Part shown: in pieces, positions 9,501-19,849 of the stretch
Position numbering within the stretch: position 1 is the first letter of the stretch
Layout of the letters: the number at the start of each line of letters is the position of its first letter
Origin: Membranipora membranacea
Lineage: Eukaryota; Bryozoa; Gymnolaemata; Cheilostomatida; Membraniporidae
DNA: 64,000 bases
Direction of reading: 5' to 3'
NCBI GenBank assembly: GCA_914767715.1
Contig: OU612074.1
Location: 3,857,501-3,921,500, forward strand
Position numbers and translations under genes: made by a program
The notes under the pieces: generated by a model
The model's database searches: none
Seen by the model: only the letters and a program-made list of their open reading frames with translations
Told to the model about the DNA's origin: nothing

Positions 9501-12415
9501 GGTAACAACCAACTGATCCTAGGTTAAAAGCATCCATAACAATCCAATATTGTGTTGTGTATAACAAACAGTTTAAATCCCTCATGAACAGGGCATGATT
9601 AACTTAATCCACCGTGAGACTCAGATGATGGATGGTCATACAGGAGAATCGGTACACAAAGATCTCAGTGCATTCGTACTCGTGGTAACAACTCATGGAG
9701 ACGAAGGGTGTGTTATGGGCTCTGATAGAAAGTACATCTCTATCCCTGATTTACTACAGCTACTCTCTCCGAAGAATTTCCCAGCAATGAAGGGGAAGCC
9801 AAAGATCGTAATAATACAGGCTTGTGGAGGCAGTAAGTTTGTATCACATGATTTTGCACAGGCATTTTAATTTTAGAAATGCAACGGTGGCCTTTGTGCT
9901 TTTTGTGCAGCTCTACTTGGTTTCAGTTTCTCTACAATGTTCAAGAATACTATTCATCAAATACAAAATCGAGTCCTGAGACAGACCAATATTATTTTGA
10001 ACCATTAATTCACAATACTTACCAAATACTAGCATGGCTTTTGTAGCAAAACGAGAACTGCTGCTGTATGACCAGTTTGATGCTCCGAGTCAGCCAGCAG
10101 CTGGGACTCAAGCAGCTCAAGCAGCACCCAGAAGTTGGCATCCTGGTGCTATGGATACAGAGGAGACAGATGATGACTTCTGTGATTCAGAACCTCAAGA
10201 GATCTCCACATCTGATTTTATCATAATGCAGTCTAGCTTTGACTGTATGTACCACACTTGCAACTCATTTATCTATAAAGCTGTCAAAATCAACACATAG
10301 GATGCAATATTAAAAAGGTTGATTAAAAGGTTGATTAAAATCCGATGTCATATCACTCGCCCATCCCGAGGCATGGGCGGCGAGGCGAGGCCGCAATATC
10401 TGCGCCAATTTGCTCTCTGTTTGCAGGCAGGTCGGAGCACACCTGGGGGACCAACCAATCCCCAGTAGAAGATGGACTGCAGTGGGATTCGAACCCACGA
10501 CCTTCAACACTTGCGTGTTGAAGTCTGGCGCTCTAACCAACTGAGCCACCTTCTACTCCATTAACATGACAAAGTACCTTGAGACAGTTAGCTCAGATGC
10601 TACCGGATAAAAATTGATGGATTTTATATAGATAAACCTGGCCCATAGTTGTGAATGGCAATACTTAGCTAACACCATCATTTAAGACAGATAAGTCAAC
10701 GGCTATGGCCCATCCCATAGCTGGCAATGCTAGAGTAGTCAATAGCAAAGTATAGCAGATAAAATCAGGTCTGCCTTTTATGTGTCTTGCTCACATCACT
10801 TATATTCACTTCTTTCATAATTAATTTGGAAGACATTTTTTTAATTGGTTTCAGCCTTTGGGTCACCCAGAAGAGAGAGTATTGGTTCAGTCTTTATCAG
10901 ATCCCTTGTCACAGTGTTTTACAAGTTTGCTCACCAACATCACATAAAAGACCTGGCTGCTGTGGTAAGTCATATGTACTTGGTCTGTTCATTATGTTTC
11001 CTTCTCAGTGTGAATATATGGATTACAGTTTGCTCTTGACAGGCAGGGCAGGCAGATTATAATATTATTTGAACTCTGACTACTGTTGAGATTTATTGCA
11101 AATAGTGTCAAAGGCATTTTCTGTATAAAGATCCCCCTCTGCGTCTCCGAAAGAAGTTGCCAGTATGTGCACGACAGTGTTAGGGTCACTCCTTGGCACA
11201 TCTGGGACTACGTAGAGGATTTCTACTAACTGACTGGGCTCAACTCATGTACAGTGATTAAAAGCATTATAATAAATGATACTGGCTGATGAAAGAGCAG
11301 GAAACAGGGAGCATTCTAGATGGGTGTGTAAGAGTTAAAATCAGTTATTAAAAGCATTATTATAATACTGGCTGATGAAATATTTTAGATGGATTGTAAT
11401 AGTGAAATTCAGTTATTAAAAGCATATTATTATTAAAATTAGAAAAGTTATAAAAATGATGAAAGGGGAAGACAACTCATGATTCATGAATTTATTTTTG
11501 AATGTTCCGTCAGCTGTGGTGGAAAATCCACCCAACTACATGGGCTTGTTGCTCGTTGGGTCATGCTGGATAAAATTTTGTCTATACTTACTGATATAAC
11601 TTTTAGCAAAACCTTGTATTGCCATTGTACTTCCTCTGCTACTTATTGATGTGTCATGCAGTGTGTCATCACTTCTATTGAATGTGTTATATTTTCTTAG
11701 ATCCGACATGTTGTTGCTAAGGCTGGAGTGGAGAGAACAGACTACCTGCTGACTGTCAGGCCAAACAGGAGAAATCCAGAGAAGGCCTATGTAGCCTCCA
11801 TGCCTCAGACAAGATGTACATTTATAGATCAGAAGTTCTATCTACGACCTGGAGTAGAAGTGAGAACAGATAATCATCCAAACTCACTGGTTCATCCTGT
11901 TCTACCAGATCCGACAGTCACAAGGATTGAGGAGCTTCCAGAAGGTAAGAGTAGCTGAATCACACCTTTATATTATAAATAGCCAACATACCTTGTCAAG
12001 AACCAGTAAGTGGCTACCAATTTAAAGCACAAATACAGGATTAGTGAGGGTGGAGTAGTTCCAAAGATTTTATTCCAACATTGGTTGTATTTTCCTGTGT
12101 TATTTTTCCAGGCATTAGAATTTCTATTTCCATACTATTGCGTTTCTCTCATTTACTTAAAAATATCACTAAAATTTTTCAGGTGACGCTGCTCTGAATT
12201 TGCCTCATCACATGATCAGATAAAAATGTTCTCCTAAGAGAAAAATCTTTGTCACTTTGTTACTTTTTCTGATCAAATCTGTCATCCATGCCACTACTTT
12301 TTCTCTAAATTGACTTTTTCTCCAAATTGATTTTTTAGAAGTCAAAAGTGTGACTGTGAATGGTCAGACCTTGAGATCTGCTCGTTACTACAAATGGGAA
12401 GTCAAGAAAAACTGA
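2973..12415 (+). CDS. LRR-Roc-COR-caspase fusion protein (ROCO GTPase with C-terminal peptidase C14), 5' partial
   Basis: Proposed exons: 2973-3110, 3298-3435, 6464-8369, 8511-8642, 8892-9049, 9224-9388, 9592-9832, 10047-10244, 10855-10964, 11701-11944, 12339-12415 (stop TGA). Exons 1-2 each encode one 46-aa leucine-rich unit containing LTSLPD. Exon 3 starts with a third LRR, then Roc: P-loop GQTMAGKTS (about 6709), DFGGQ switch (about 6867), THRD base-recognition motif (about 7072). COR follows to about 8369. After a linker of unknown type comes a caspase. The p20 has RGRALIISN, the S1-type Arg in TRPGSEHD, catalytic His in TTHGDEG and catalytic Cys in QACGG (canonical QACRG). An acidic Asp-rich linker leads into p10 with SFGSPRRESIGSVFIRSL. 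Phases fit at nearly every junction, which argues for one gene. Two faults exist: a frameshift at 7517-7526, and a TAA formed by the 8369/8511 junction. The alternative is two adjacent genes, or a decaying copy. Family knowledge: Roc-COR binds and hydrolyses GTP and mediates dimerisation; caspases cleave after Asp. Inference: a GTPase- or LRR-controlled death protease in the cytosol. Confidence 0.8.
3570..6367. mobile_element. Fold-back (inverted-repeat) transposable element, about 2.8 kb
   Basis: The ends are inverted copies of GGTGTAGTATTGTAAACTGT (start 3570; complement ends 6367). Outer arms are 3570-3825 and about 6080-6367; they share, for example, GGCGCCAAAGTATCATTCT in opposite orientation. 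An inner pair of arms, about 3858-4405 and 4735-5262, is also inverted and centred near 4570. No transposase frame is present, so it is non-autonomous. I could not find a target-site duplication. It occupies most of the intron between the second LRR exon and the Roc-COR exon, and its transcript could form a very long hairpin. Confidence 0.75.
5308..5955 (+). repeat. Five dispersed copies of a TGGTTGTTTTCRCGCGGCT motif
   Basis: Copies begin near 5313, 5512, 5640, 5830 and 5933, in the part of the fold-back element that lacks an inverted partner. Spacing is irregular, roughly 100-200 bp. The core is TGGTTGTTTTC followed by a CGCGGCT-like segment, diverged in the last copy. Repeated subterminal motifs are typical of transposase-binding sites; that role is inferred. 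Confidence 0.6.
7517..7526 (+). other. Frameshift inside the Roc-COR exon
   Basis: The Roc frame runs through VMWYKHREKYS and hits TAG at 7524-7526. The COR sequence continues as VFHRSEVLTKIVELV in the frame beginning at 7526. That frame is closed upstream by a TAG at 7517, so the shift lies in these ten bases. The sequence here is a short tandem run (TATAGTG twice), consistent with a two-base slippage gain. With two bases discounted, all exon lengths sum to a multiple of three. It may be a sequencing error, an allele or a disabling mutation. Confidence 0.8.
10315..10556 (-). mobile_element. tRNA-derived SINE, family A, copy 1
   Basis: On the minus strand the head reads GTAGAAGGTGGCTCAGTTGG (A-box-like), and 10484-10495 is the complement of a B box, GGTTCGAATCCC. 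The anticodon arm is replaced by a TTCAACAC / GTGTTGAA hairpin, so this is not a working tRNA. The body contains CCAGGTGTGCTCCGACCTGC, shared with the element at 43676-43835. The 3' end is a short tandem TTTTAATCAACC tail. It lies in the intron before the caspase p10 exon. Confidence 0.75.
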
Positions 12416-12967
12416 TCAAATGTCTCTTCATTGATCAAATTATTTACTCTGAGCTATGAGAGAAGAGATGATAGCCACAATAACACCCTGCCAAGAGCAG
12501 CATCTACCTGACCAGCATGAGAGCCATAGACTGTGGCCCTAAACCTAATGTTTCCCAGAGTATTCATATAATACTCCCTGCTAAATCATGTTATCTACAA
12601 ACAGCTTTTCTGTTATCTATAGCTTCAATAAGTTTCATATTTCTACAAAGAGATGCATGGCTGTTTGCATCACTGATAATATCCCATAATCAGATCATTA
12701 TCACATATGAGAATGCTGATGGTCCTAACTTTTATTCAATTTTTTTCTGTTCACAATATCAAGCGATAAAGTGCGCAACCACCTGGCTGATAATAGTTTT
12801 GCATTTCAGTTTGTCTGTGTGATATGGTTCCTTTTTTATTATCTCCTGACTGACTCTGTCATAATTCTGTTTGCAATGATAGAAATCAAAGTAATGAGCT
12901 GCGGTTATCAGTTATATGTTAGCAGTTATATTATCATTATATTTACATGTAATAATGTACCTCAAAC
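12416..12967. other. 3' flank of the ROCO-caspase gene, no gene seen
   Basis: AT-rich DNA after the TGA stop. It presumably contains the 3' UTR. The open frames are short and not supported. The last eight bases, CCTCAAAC (12960-12967), are the left target-site duplication of the following MITE. Confidence 0.4.
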
Positions 12968-13385
12968 CAGGGGCGTATATTCTAAAAAATTTCACTCACT
13001 GACTTTTTAGAGATGAGCATAATGATCGGACGCAGCCTGATCCCCACGCCGTAGGCGTGGCGGGGAGGGTGTGGGAGGGGCGCTCAAGCGCCCTCCCACC
13101 ACGGAAATTTTTGCAAATCGGTAGCAAGATAGTGCAAGCAGAGAGGTATTTCAATAGCTCACTGAGCTGTTGGGTACTTTCAGAAAACAACTCAATAGCA
13201 GTAGAAGATTACGGTAAAAATGCTCCAGTTATAAAGCACCCATTTGAAAAAAAGCTGACCATGATGGGATTCGAACTCACAACAATCTGTGTAACAGTGT
13301 TTAAAAGGCAGCTGCTCTACACACTGAGCTACTATTCAGCATCTCACGGCTATCTGTGGGCCGTGAGTAGTAATATACGCCACTG
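12968..13385. mobile_element. Non-autonomous hAT-type DNA transposon (MITE), 418 bp
   Basis: Terminal inverted repeats are CAGGGGCGTATATT (12968-12981) and the complement of CAGTGGCGTATATT (13372-13385), 13 of 14 matching. The element is flanked by an exact 8-bp direct repeat CCTCAAAC (12960-12967 and 13386-13393). Eight-bp target sites and CAG-starting ends are hAT hallmarks. It has no transposase. Inside are two GC-rich hairpins (about 13045-13098) and, on the minus strand near 13255-13345, a degenerate tRNA-like segment with GTAGCTCAG and GAGTTCGAATCCC. The reading frame at 13057-13461 crosses this element and is not a gene. Confidence 0.85.
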
Positions 13386-14500
13386 CCTCAAACTACGCAC
13401 AGGAATCAATATAAAGGCCCATTTTAAAGGCAAATGTGCTCAAAGAATGAATGTTGAATAACAAAACTATATATGACGCCTGTAAATGCTACACATGTGG
13501 GATAATACACAAGTTAGACAAGCAACTGGTGTGTCATGCATATCGTAGTTCTTCTAGGCTATTTTGAATTGTAATTTATGTGAAAATTATAATGAATTAT
13601 TATGCTGGAGACATAAGATGATGAGTGGAGTACCTGAGGTAGTTCTTTCGATTGTCATGACGGAGAACTGATACAGCTTACCAGGTTATATTTTTGAATG
13701 ACAGGGCTATGAAATTACAAATGCTGGCTGCATGATTTTGACAATTTAATGCCCACTTGCTTAGCCCCTCGCCAGTTTAGACTAGGATGTAGGGGTACCC
13801 AACCTTCTTGTTGAATGGAAAGAAGCCCATAGCACCTGAAGCCGTGATCATAATTTTGACATAGATACACGCCGTAATGAGTAGGATAGTCAAGTATTAA
13901 GACAGTTTAGTGTGCAGGGCGAGTGTGAGATGACTAGAATTGCTTATCTTAGCATACATTCAAATTGTGATGATTTTATACTGGTAAAGTATCAAATCTG
14001 GGTAATTTTCCATCGCCTCTGAATTATTTTGTGTTTGTATGAGTACCACTCTTAGATAAAAATGAAGAATATAAATGTGAAATATTATAATTATTGTGAA
14101 TATGCTCCTTGCTTGCAACCAGAAGTGTAGTTTCGAAGGTTGATACAGTTTAGAATTACTTATAGGGTGTCCATATTCTGGTTGAACAAATGGGTCTTTT
14201 GAAGTTGTGTTATAAACTATTCAAAGTTACTACGCTCTGACGCCAAGGCAGGTATAAGGATACGGTTATGGTTCATTTTACACATCTGACCATAACACCA
14301 TATGAATTACCCCCTTCCCGACCCCAACCAAAACACATCATAGAATCACAAGCTGTCTCACTCCAAAGATCTATTAAACTGGTCTGATAAGATCAAGGAG
14401 AAATAGGGGAACTTCTGTTCCTCCTTGATAAGAAATTACTGCCAACTGGGAATCCCAATTAGAAAGCCCTGATAACTCAAACAGCTCTTCACAGATGTAT
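13386..14500. other. Intergenic DNA
   Basis: No coding segment, RNA gene or clear repeat was recognised between the MITE and the MGST3 promoter block. A short imperfect hairpin with AAGGAG/CTCCTT arms sits near 14390-14435. Confidence 0.4.
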
Positions 14501-14501
14501 T

Positions 14502-14600
14502 AGAAAACTAAAATCCATCATAGCCAATCATAAATCAGAACATAGTCACGCCCATTTTTTGACACACCCATCTTATGTGTAGTTTCACTTTAGCACGCCT
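14502..14600 (+). promoter_or_regulatory. Conserved promoter block of MGST3-like gene 1
   Basis: This block precedes the start codon by 70-165 bases and is shared with 19850-19935 before the second copy, although surrounding DNA has diverged. Shared pieces in order: AAACTAAAAT, TAGCCAATCA (a CCAAT box), AGTCACGCCCA, CCCATCTTRTG and GTTTCACTTTA. The CCAAT assignment follows the known motif. Any factor for AGTCACGCCCA is unknown; it only loosely resembles AP-1-like sites. Confidence 0.6.
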
Positions 14601-14667
14601 TTGAAATTGAAAAAGAAAAGTTGAGGTTTCAGCGGATCGTTTACAGTGAGCCTGTAGATATTAAAAC

Positions 14668-17600
14668 ATGACTGTCAAAGTGGAGTTACAGCCTGAGTTT
14701 GGCTACTGTATGCTGGTGTTTGTTTTGAGCATCATTCAGCTGGTATGGATGTCATTCAAGGTTGTCATGGCTAGAAAGAAGTTTGAGATCCAAGTGAGTG
14801 TGTGTTAAAATTACTTATTTATTATATTATTATAATTCAACTTCACCAGTAAAAATAATAATAACATTACAGTTCTTTCATCAAAGTATTGGTCAATTTA
14901 TTCAACTCAGTTGAATGTAAACATAATTGTAAGTGTTATCCAGTGTGAAGGGCTTCCCAGACCCTAGTGATTGTTAATAATAATCATGCCATAATGATTA
15001 TTATACACACACAGTGATAAACTGGAACTCAACTCAAAGTTCACACTCACTCATGTAGCATAATGTGAACTGCTCTGCTCCACTGTTTCATATGTTGATG
15101 GATATGGTGGGTTATTTTTCTGCATTTTTACTTTTAAGATGAGGTTGTCTAGACAGCAGCCAAAGAGTCTAATTTAATCTTTAATTTAATCTAATCTAGT
15201 TTAATCTCACCAAGGAGTTAAAGACTTTAACTCCTTGATCTCACTGGACAATAAAGTGGTGACGTCACACCCAACCTGGTCTCAGTTCATTCCTATTTGC
15301 CGCCCTCCCCATTGTACACATCATGTCATATTGCGAACTAGTATATTCTGTTACTGTTGTAGCCACCACAACTTTACTCTGATAAGCCAGGAGATATCGC
15401 GTTCAACTGTACAATGAGGGCTCATCTCAACACGTGAGTCTTGTAGGGCTTATAATCACAATAAGGGTGGCGTGGTTTGCCAAGCTCATCATTCATCACT
15501 CCGGTATGACATTATCTTTTCTTCACACAGAAGATATTATCGAGCTGAGAGCAATTAGGGAACAAGACCTCTGGCAAGTCTCTTGCACTTCAGCAAAGAA
15601 TGATATAGCGATGAAGCGAATTAGGCAGTTTTTAACTGAAAGACCCACCAAGCCTTATTTGTTAGATACCGTATTGCGGCTATAAACTTATGAAAATCTG
15701 GAGGAAACATCCATGTAGCAGTTAAGGGCCCGTACTCCAACTTTCATACTGGCTCTTGAAATGTCCACGGGGGGAGGGGCAGGAGGGGGCTAGAGAGCAG
15801 CAAAGTTAATTTGATATCCTTGGCATGTCAATGAATCTATAATGATTGATAATGAAATATTTTATTCATCTTGTTGTAGGTTGGAGGGTTACCCTCAGTT
15901 CTTAGCTTTACTGTTTGTTGGAGGTTTGAAGCACCCGGTAAGTGACTGATGTGAAACATTCTTATATGGCTTTCAAGTTCTAAGATTGCTTGAGCTGGGC
16001 ATACATACTATTCAACCAAATATTAGGAGAGAGTTAGTTTATTTGAACTTCATGTACGTCTATACGCTAGTGGATGGTAACCAAGATTGTTAGACCTGCT
16101 CTGTAGGCCTACAACAAATTCATCCATTAGCTCAATCATCGCCCACTTTAGACACCCCTGCTGATAATATGAATAGAACAAATTTTAAATGAAGGTTCAA
16201 ACTTTCCTCTTTAGACACTTTTTAAAATCACAACAAAACCATGAGGCTTGGTCACCCGAAATAGCGACGGAGCAAAATATTATACGAGCTTATTTTTTGT
16301 GTAGAGTTAAACAAACTGCAGGCCCTGCAGAGTGCAGGCCTTGTTTTCCATAAAATGCAGTCATTAGTCCAGATCTGACCATTTAAAAGTCAACTAAGAA
16401 CCGGTAGCCATCCAATTTTGATAGTCATATATTGATGACTTGGTCAGATCAAGGAGTTAGAGACAACTCCTTGGTCTGACTCATATTCACGTGTATCATG
16501 GTTACAGTACCCTTGTTGCTTGTCGGTCGCGTCTTTGTCCCATTTATTGTTTTATGTGATCACGTCTGGTTTATATCAATGACTGCCTTTTTATCAAGCT
16601 GCAAATAGACTTTGTGAAACAAACTTGAGTACCTGCATCAACTGACTATTCACCAGTAAAATCGCATACATCTATAGTATATAACATTGATCTTTTTGTT
16701 ATGGTCTATATTGCCTGTGTGAAATCAGTCAGCCAACCAACGACTAAGAGTATTTATTATCTTTGAGCCAAGTAGCAGTGCTCGAATATTTTTGACGTCG
16801 TACTGTGCAGTTGCAGTCATGCAGAAAAAGACCATATTATATTATCTGCTTTCTCATCTTTTGTTCAAGACTGTTCTATCATCGTAGTGGAAATAAATCT
16901 TGAAAGGAAAATGGTTCTAGCCTTGTCAGGCGGCCACTGTTTTTGTTTTGACGACCCCCAAAACAAAATAAAGTAACCGCGTGACAAGGCCAAGGTTTTC
17001 TCTTTTGAGGCCTATGGTATGAAAACACGTGAGCTATTATTTCTGAAGGTTATGTAGAACCATCGACAGCCTGCCTCGTTGATGCGGTGACACGTAATAT
17101 TATGTAGATGACATTACTTTACAGGTGCTCTCTGCAGTGGGAGGTCTGATTATCATAGCTGGTAGATTCGCCTACTTCCTCGGCTACGCTACAGGAGGTT
17201 AGTACAGGGCGGTCATCTTATCGTCAGTTTTGTGTTTTGAAATCTACTAAATTAAAAAAAAAATTTTGTAAATCTACACGTGAATAATGTCTTTTCTGTG
17301 ATCGTCTCATATATGTTTTCCAAATGTAGTACAGGGTTTATAAGATCTATCTGGAAGCAGGTTGTGCAAGAAGCTTGCTATAAACTAATCATCACATGCT
17401 TCTATTTCATCACCCAGGACATCAGCAGGTTGTGCATGACTTAATAATGTCCCAGATACTCACCTTCACATTCACAATGTTTTGCACAGTCATGATCTGC
17501 TGCAAGGCCCATGCAATAACAAAGTTCATTCATGAGGTGATAAATTGACTTTTGCTTATCAACAAGAATCCGGCGCTAAACCTGCCCATCCGTAATCGAG

Positions 17601-18118
17601 CTGGAGATTCTTTTTAGCGACCCTCAAAAATGTACTACTCTCTAGGCTTTGTACCCTGACCATATAAGTGCAGGTCAAAGTTAGCAACGAAATACTGATA
17701 AAAGTTATACGCAGACGAAATAAGACACCCCGGTGACTACCACACTGATCAAGCGATGTATATCTCTGATCGATAGAGAGTGAACTAACTCACTGCATGA
17801 GAACCATCACAAAGGATTTGGTGTGACGACCCGAGTTCAGTTTTAATAGCTAGGGGTTGGTAAATGTTAGGTTCTTAAACTAAATTGATGCTAAAGATCG
17901 GAGAAACACATGATATTGGTGTAGTCTCGATGTCAGTGAGGGTGACTTCCTTCTAACCAAAAATAATTTCATAGACACTATAGTAGCATATAGATTTCTA
18001 TTTTTCTCACTCTGTAGATGCCAAGAAAAGACAGAGAGGAGGATGGTTTCATATCGGAGAGCTTGTCTGTCTGGGATGTGTCATCTCTGGAGCTCTTAGT
18101 CTACTAGGATATATATAA
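14668..18118 (+). CDS. MGST3: Microsomal glutathione S-transferase 3-like protein, copy 1
   Basis: Exons 14668-14793, 15363-15433, 15880-15937, 17125-17197 and 18018-18118 give 142 aa with consistent phases. Residues 6-30 (PEFGYCMLVFVLSI...) form the first membrane helix. ARKKF follows at its cytosolic end. Exon 2 encodes the MAPEG-type FNCTMRAHLNTLEGYPQF motif (completed by exon 3) with Arg, Asn and Glu placed as in MGST3/FLAP/LTC4 synthase. Exon 4 encodes AGRFAYFLGYATG, matching the GRxxYxxGY pattern. The C-terminus LGCVISGALSLLGYI is the fourth helix. The length is close to human MGST3 (about 150 aa). Expected role: an ER-membrane trimer conjugating or reducing lipid hydroperoxides with glutathione. 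It is a tandem paralogue of 20009-23210 with identical exon lengths. Confidence 0.9.
15211..15237. repeat. Short palindrome CAAGGAGTT...AACTCCTTG, copy 1
   Basis: A perfect 27-base palindrome-like hairpin with arms CAAGGAGTTAAAG / CTTTAACTCCTTG. Related hairpins occur at 16450-16473 and 19189-19209, with further CTTTAACTCCTTG half sites just after the last. All lie within or beside MGST3-like gene 1. Confidence 0.7.
16450..16473. repeat. Short palindrome CAAGGAGTT...AACTCCTTG, copy 2
   Basis: Same arms as at 15211-15237 with a slightly different loop (AGAGAC). It lies in intron 3 of MGST3-like gene 1. Confidence 0.6.
16915..16998. repeat. Fold-back repeat with CTAGCCTTGTCA arms
   Basis: Left arm CTAGCCTTGTCAGGCGGCC and right arm CGCGTGACAAGGC are inverted around a T/A-rich loop. 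A tighter member of the same family is at 41832-41875. It lies in intron 3 of MGST3-like gene 1. Function is unknown; it is probably a tiny MITE. Confidence 0.55.
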
Positions 18119-18459
18119 GTCTAATAAAAATGTAATTGAAGTGTACACTTGGTAATAACACATTGAAAAAATGTTACTTTAGCCAAGTAAACCTTTTAAA
18201 TCCCCACAGAAAATATTTTTTGGAGTTGTCCACACTGCTTCAGATGACGTAGAATGCTAGTGAATTTCACTGTTCCTACATCAGAGTTGAGTAATTGGTC
18301 TACTATTTTAACTCAATTTGATTTGATCGATATTTTTAGTCATTAGGAGAATGCCTGAGTGTTGATAAAGACCCGACTGACCCACTTTTCAACTCATCAA
18401 AAAATACTGAGGTCAACAAGCCGTCAAATAAATTACAAGTCCAAGACGAAAGTATACAA

Positions 18460-18492
18460 AGCTTCTCGGCCTATTGGCTAAGATCAAAGTGT
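18460..18492 (+). pseudogene. U2 snRNA 5'-end-like fragment
   Basis: GCTTCTCGGCCTATTGGCTA followed by AGATCAAAGTGT matches the strongly conserved first ~32 nt of U2 snRNA (usual form GCTTCTCGGCCTTTTGGCTA). The branch-point-pairing block that should follow (GTAGTATCTGTTC) is absent, so it cannot be a normal U2. It is most likely a truncated or rearranged U2 pseudogene, or a repeat with a U2 head. It sits just after the last MGST3 coding exon. Confidence 0.6.
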
Positions 18493-18913
18493 CACTGCCA
18501 ATGGCTGATTAGTGCCTGTTTCAGTTTCTGGCAGCTTGCTGCACACTTATGATTAGGAGGTCCACCATGGCCTCACCTCTAGGATGCATTCTAGTTATCT
18601 AGGATGTATCACATTCTCAGTATGAGGATTTAGGGCACCTTGCATCCCTCTTCAGGGTCAGCCCAATCTTCTGTTTCTTCGCAAACAGCAAGACTAGTAA
18701 CTATCGTCAAGCAGTAACTAAAATCATGATACATTGTAAACATATTCTAAAATAGTAGGGAAGATCATGCAAACCAATTAGTACTTGGATGGCATGTTAG
18801 TCATACACTTTGAGTCCTTGCATACTTGTAACTAAGAATTTGATAAGCCCAACGATTAGCAAAAAATATATAGGTCTGTGTCGGATTTTTGAATATTCTC
18901 TTTTAAATTGCAG

Positions 18914-19002
18914 GTGCAGCTATGACAATGAGAGAATTCTCAGACTTTCCACCTCAAACCGGCTATAAACGGTTCCTAGAATGTATTTTCCTGAACAAGT
19001 AG
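18914..19002 (+). other. Candidate alternative terminal exon of MGST3-like gene 1
   Basis: An AG acceptor at 18912-18913 is followed by a frame that fits the phase-1 end of exon 4. It encodes GAAMTMREFSDFPPQTGY and then a short tail to TAG (19000-19002). The counterpart at 24371-24429 after gene 2 keeps the acceptor, the phase and the AxMTMxEFS core. Splicing exon 4 directly here would replace the fourth helix. The alternative is a spliced 3' UTR. AATAAA occurs downstream near 19142. Confidence 0.45.
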
Positions 19003-19849
19003 AAGATAATTCCCATATTTGCAATCCGACATAACGACATTCCTCTCTTTTTATACCTTTATAAATATTATTGTTTAGTTGATATATTGAATTTTGTATA
19101 ATTGTAGAAAGGGTTACTCCATACTGTAGAGACTTCCTCCTAAATAAATGAATACTAATTACCTAGAAAATGTGTCTTTCTGTCTGAGCAAGGAGTCTTT
19201 AACTCCTTGATTTCACATGAGTTTGATCGCCTTTAACTCCTTGGTCTTTAACTCCTTGGTCTGAGCATACCAGACAATACAGCCTGCCCTTGATCTTATA
19301 GTCTGAGATATAAACGATGACCCTTATGTGCATTGGCAATAAATATTTTCCCATGATGATTTATCAAGATTCAGTAGACCAGGATTAGAGTTGACTCTGC
19401 ATTTGGTTGTCAGCAATAACATATTGCATATCATGTCAGGAGACATTGCATAAACATATAAAACAGTCATTTATGACATCCCATCTTATTATGAGAATAC
19501 CCTGACTATGCCACTGGTTTCTGGAATCATGTTGTGGCTTGGTTCATTCATTTGACAAAGTCACAAGAAATGAATATTTGAAGAAAAAATACATTTTTAC
19601 TTTAAACCTGGATAAATTTACAGTTTACACACTTTTTCCAGATATTGATCTTTATTTAGTTATTAAGACTTTCAACTGCCTGCCTGTCTCCCTCCCCCAA
19701 TGCATTATCGGACTAACTTTTGGAGGTGAAACTTAGTATGGAAGGGTTTTTACCAAGATTTTGGATATCCAGCACCTTGCTTTTACTGTCTCATGGAAAT
19801 CCTAATTAGAAAACTTACAGAAAACTATAATTTTACTAAATTCCCCTTA
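19003..19849. other. Intergenic DNA between the MGST3 copies
   Basis: Contains AATAAA near 19142 and the third AAGGAGT/ACTCCTT hairpin (19189-19209), followed by repeated CTTTAACTCCTTG(G) half sites to about 19263. No gene is seen; the frame at 19539-19736 has no recognisable content. Confidence 0.45.

Noticed and set aside
10310-10556. Functional tRNA gene on the minus strand
   Set aside because: A and B boxes are present, but the anticodon arm is replaced by a longer hairpin and the body continues as a SINE shared with 43676-43835.
13057-13461. 134-codon plus-strand frame as a protein gene
   Set aside because: It runs through the hAT MITE, its TIR and its target-site duplication, and has no family resemblance.
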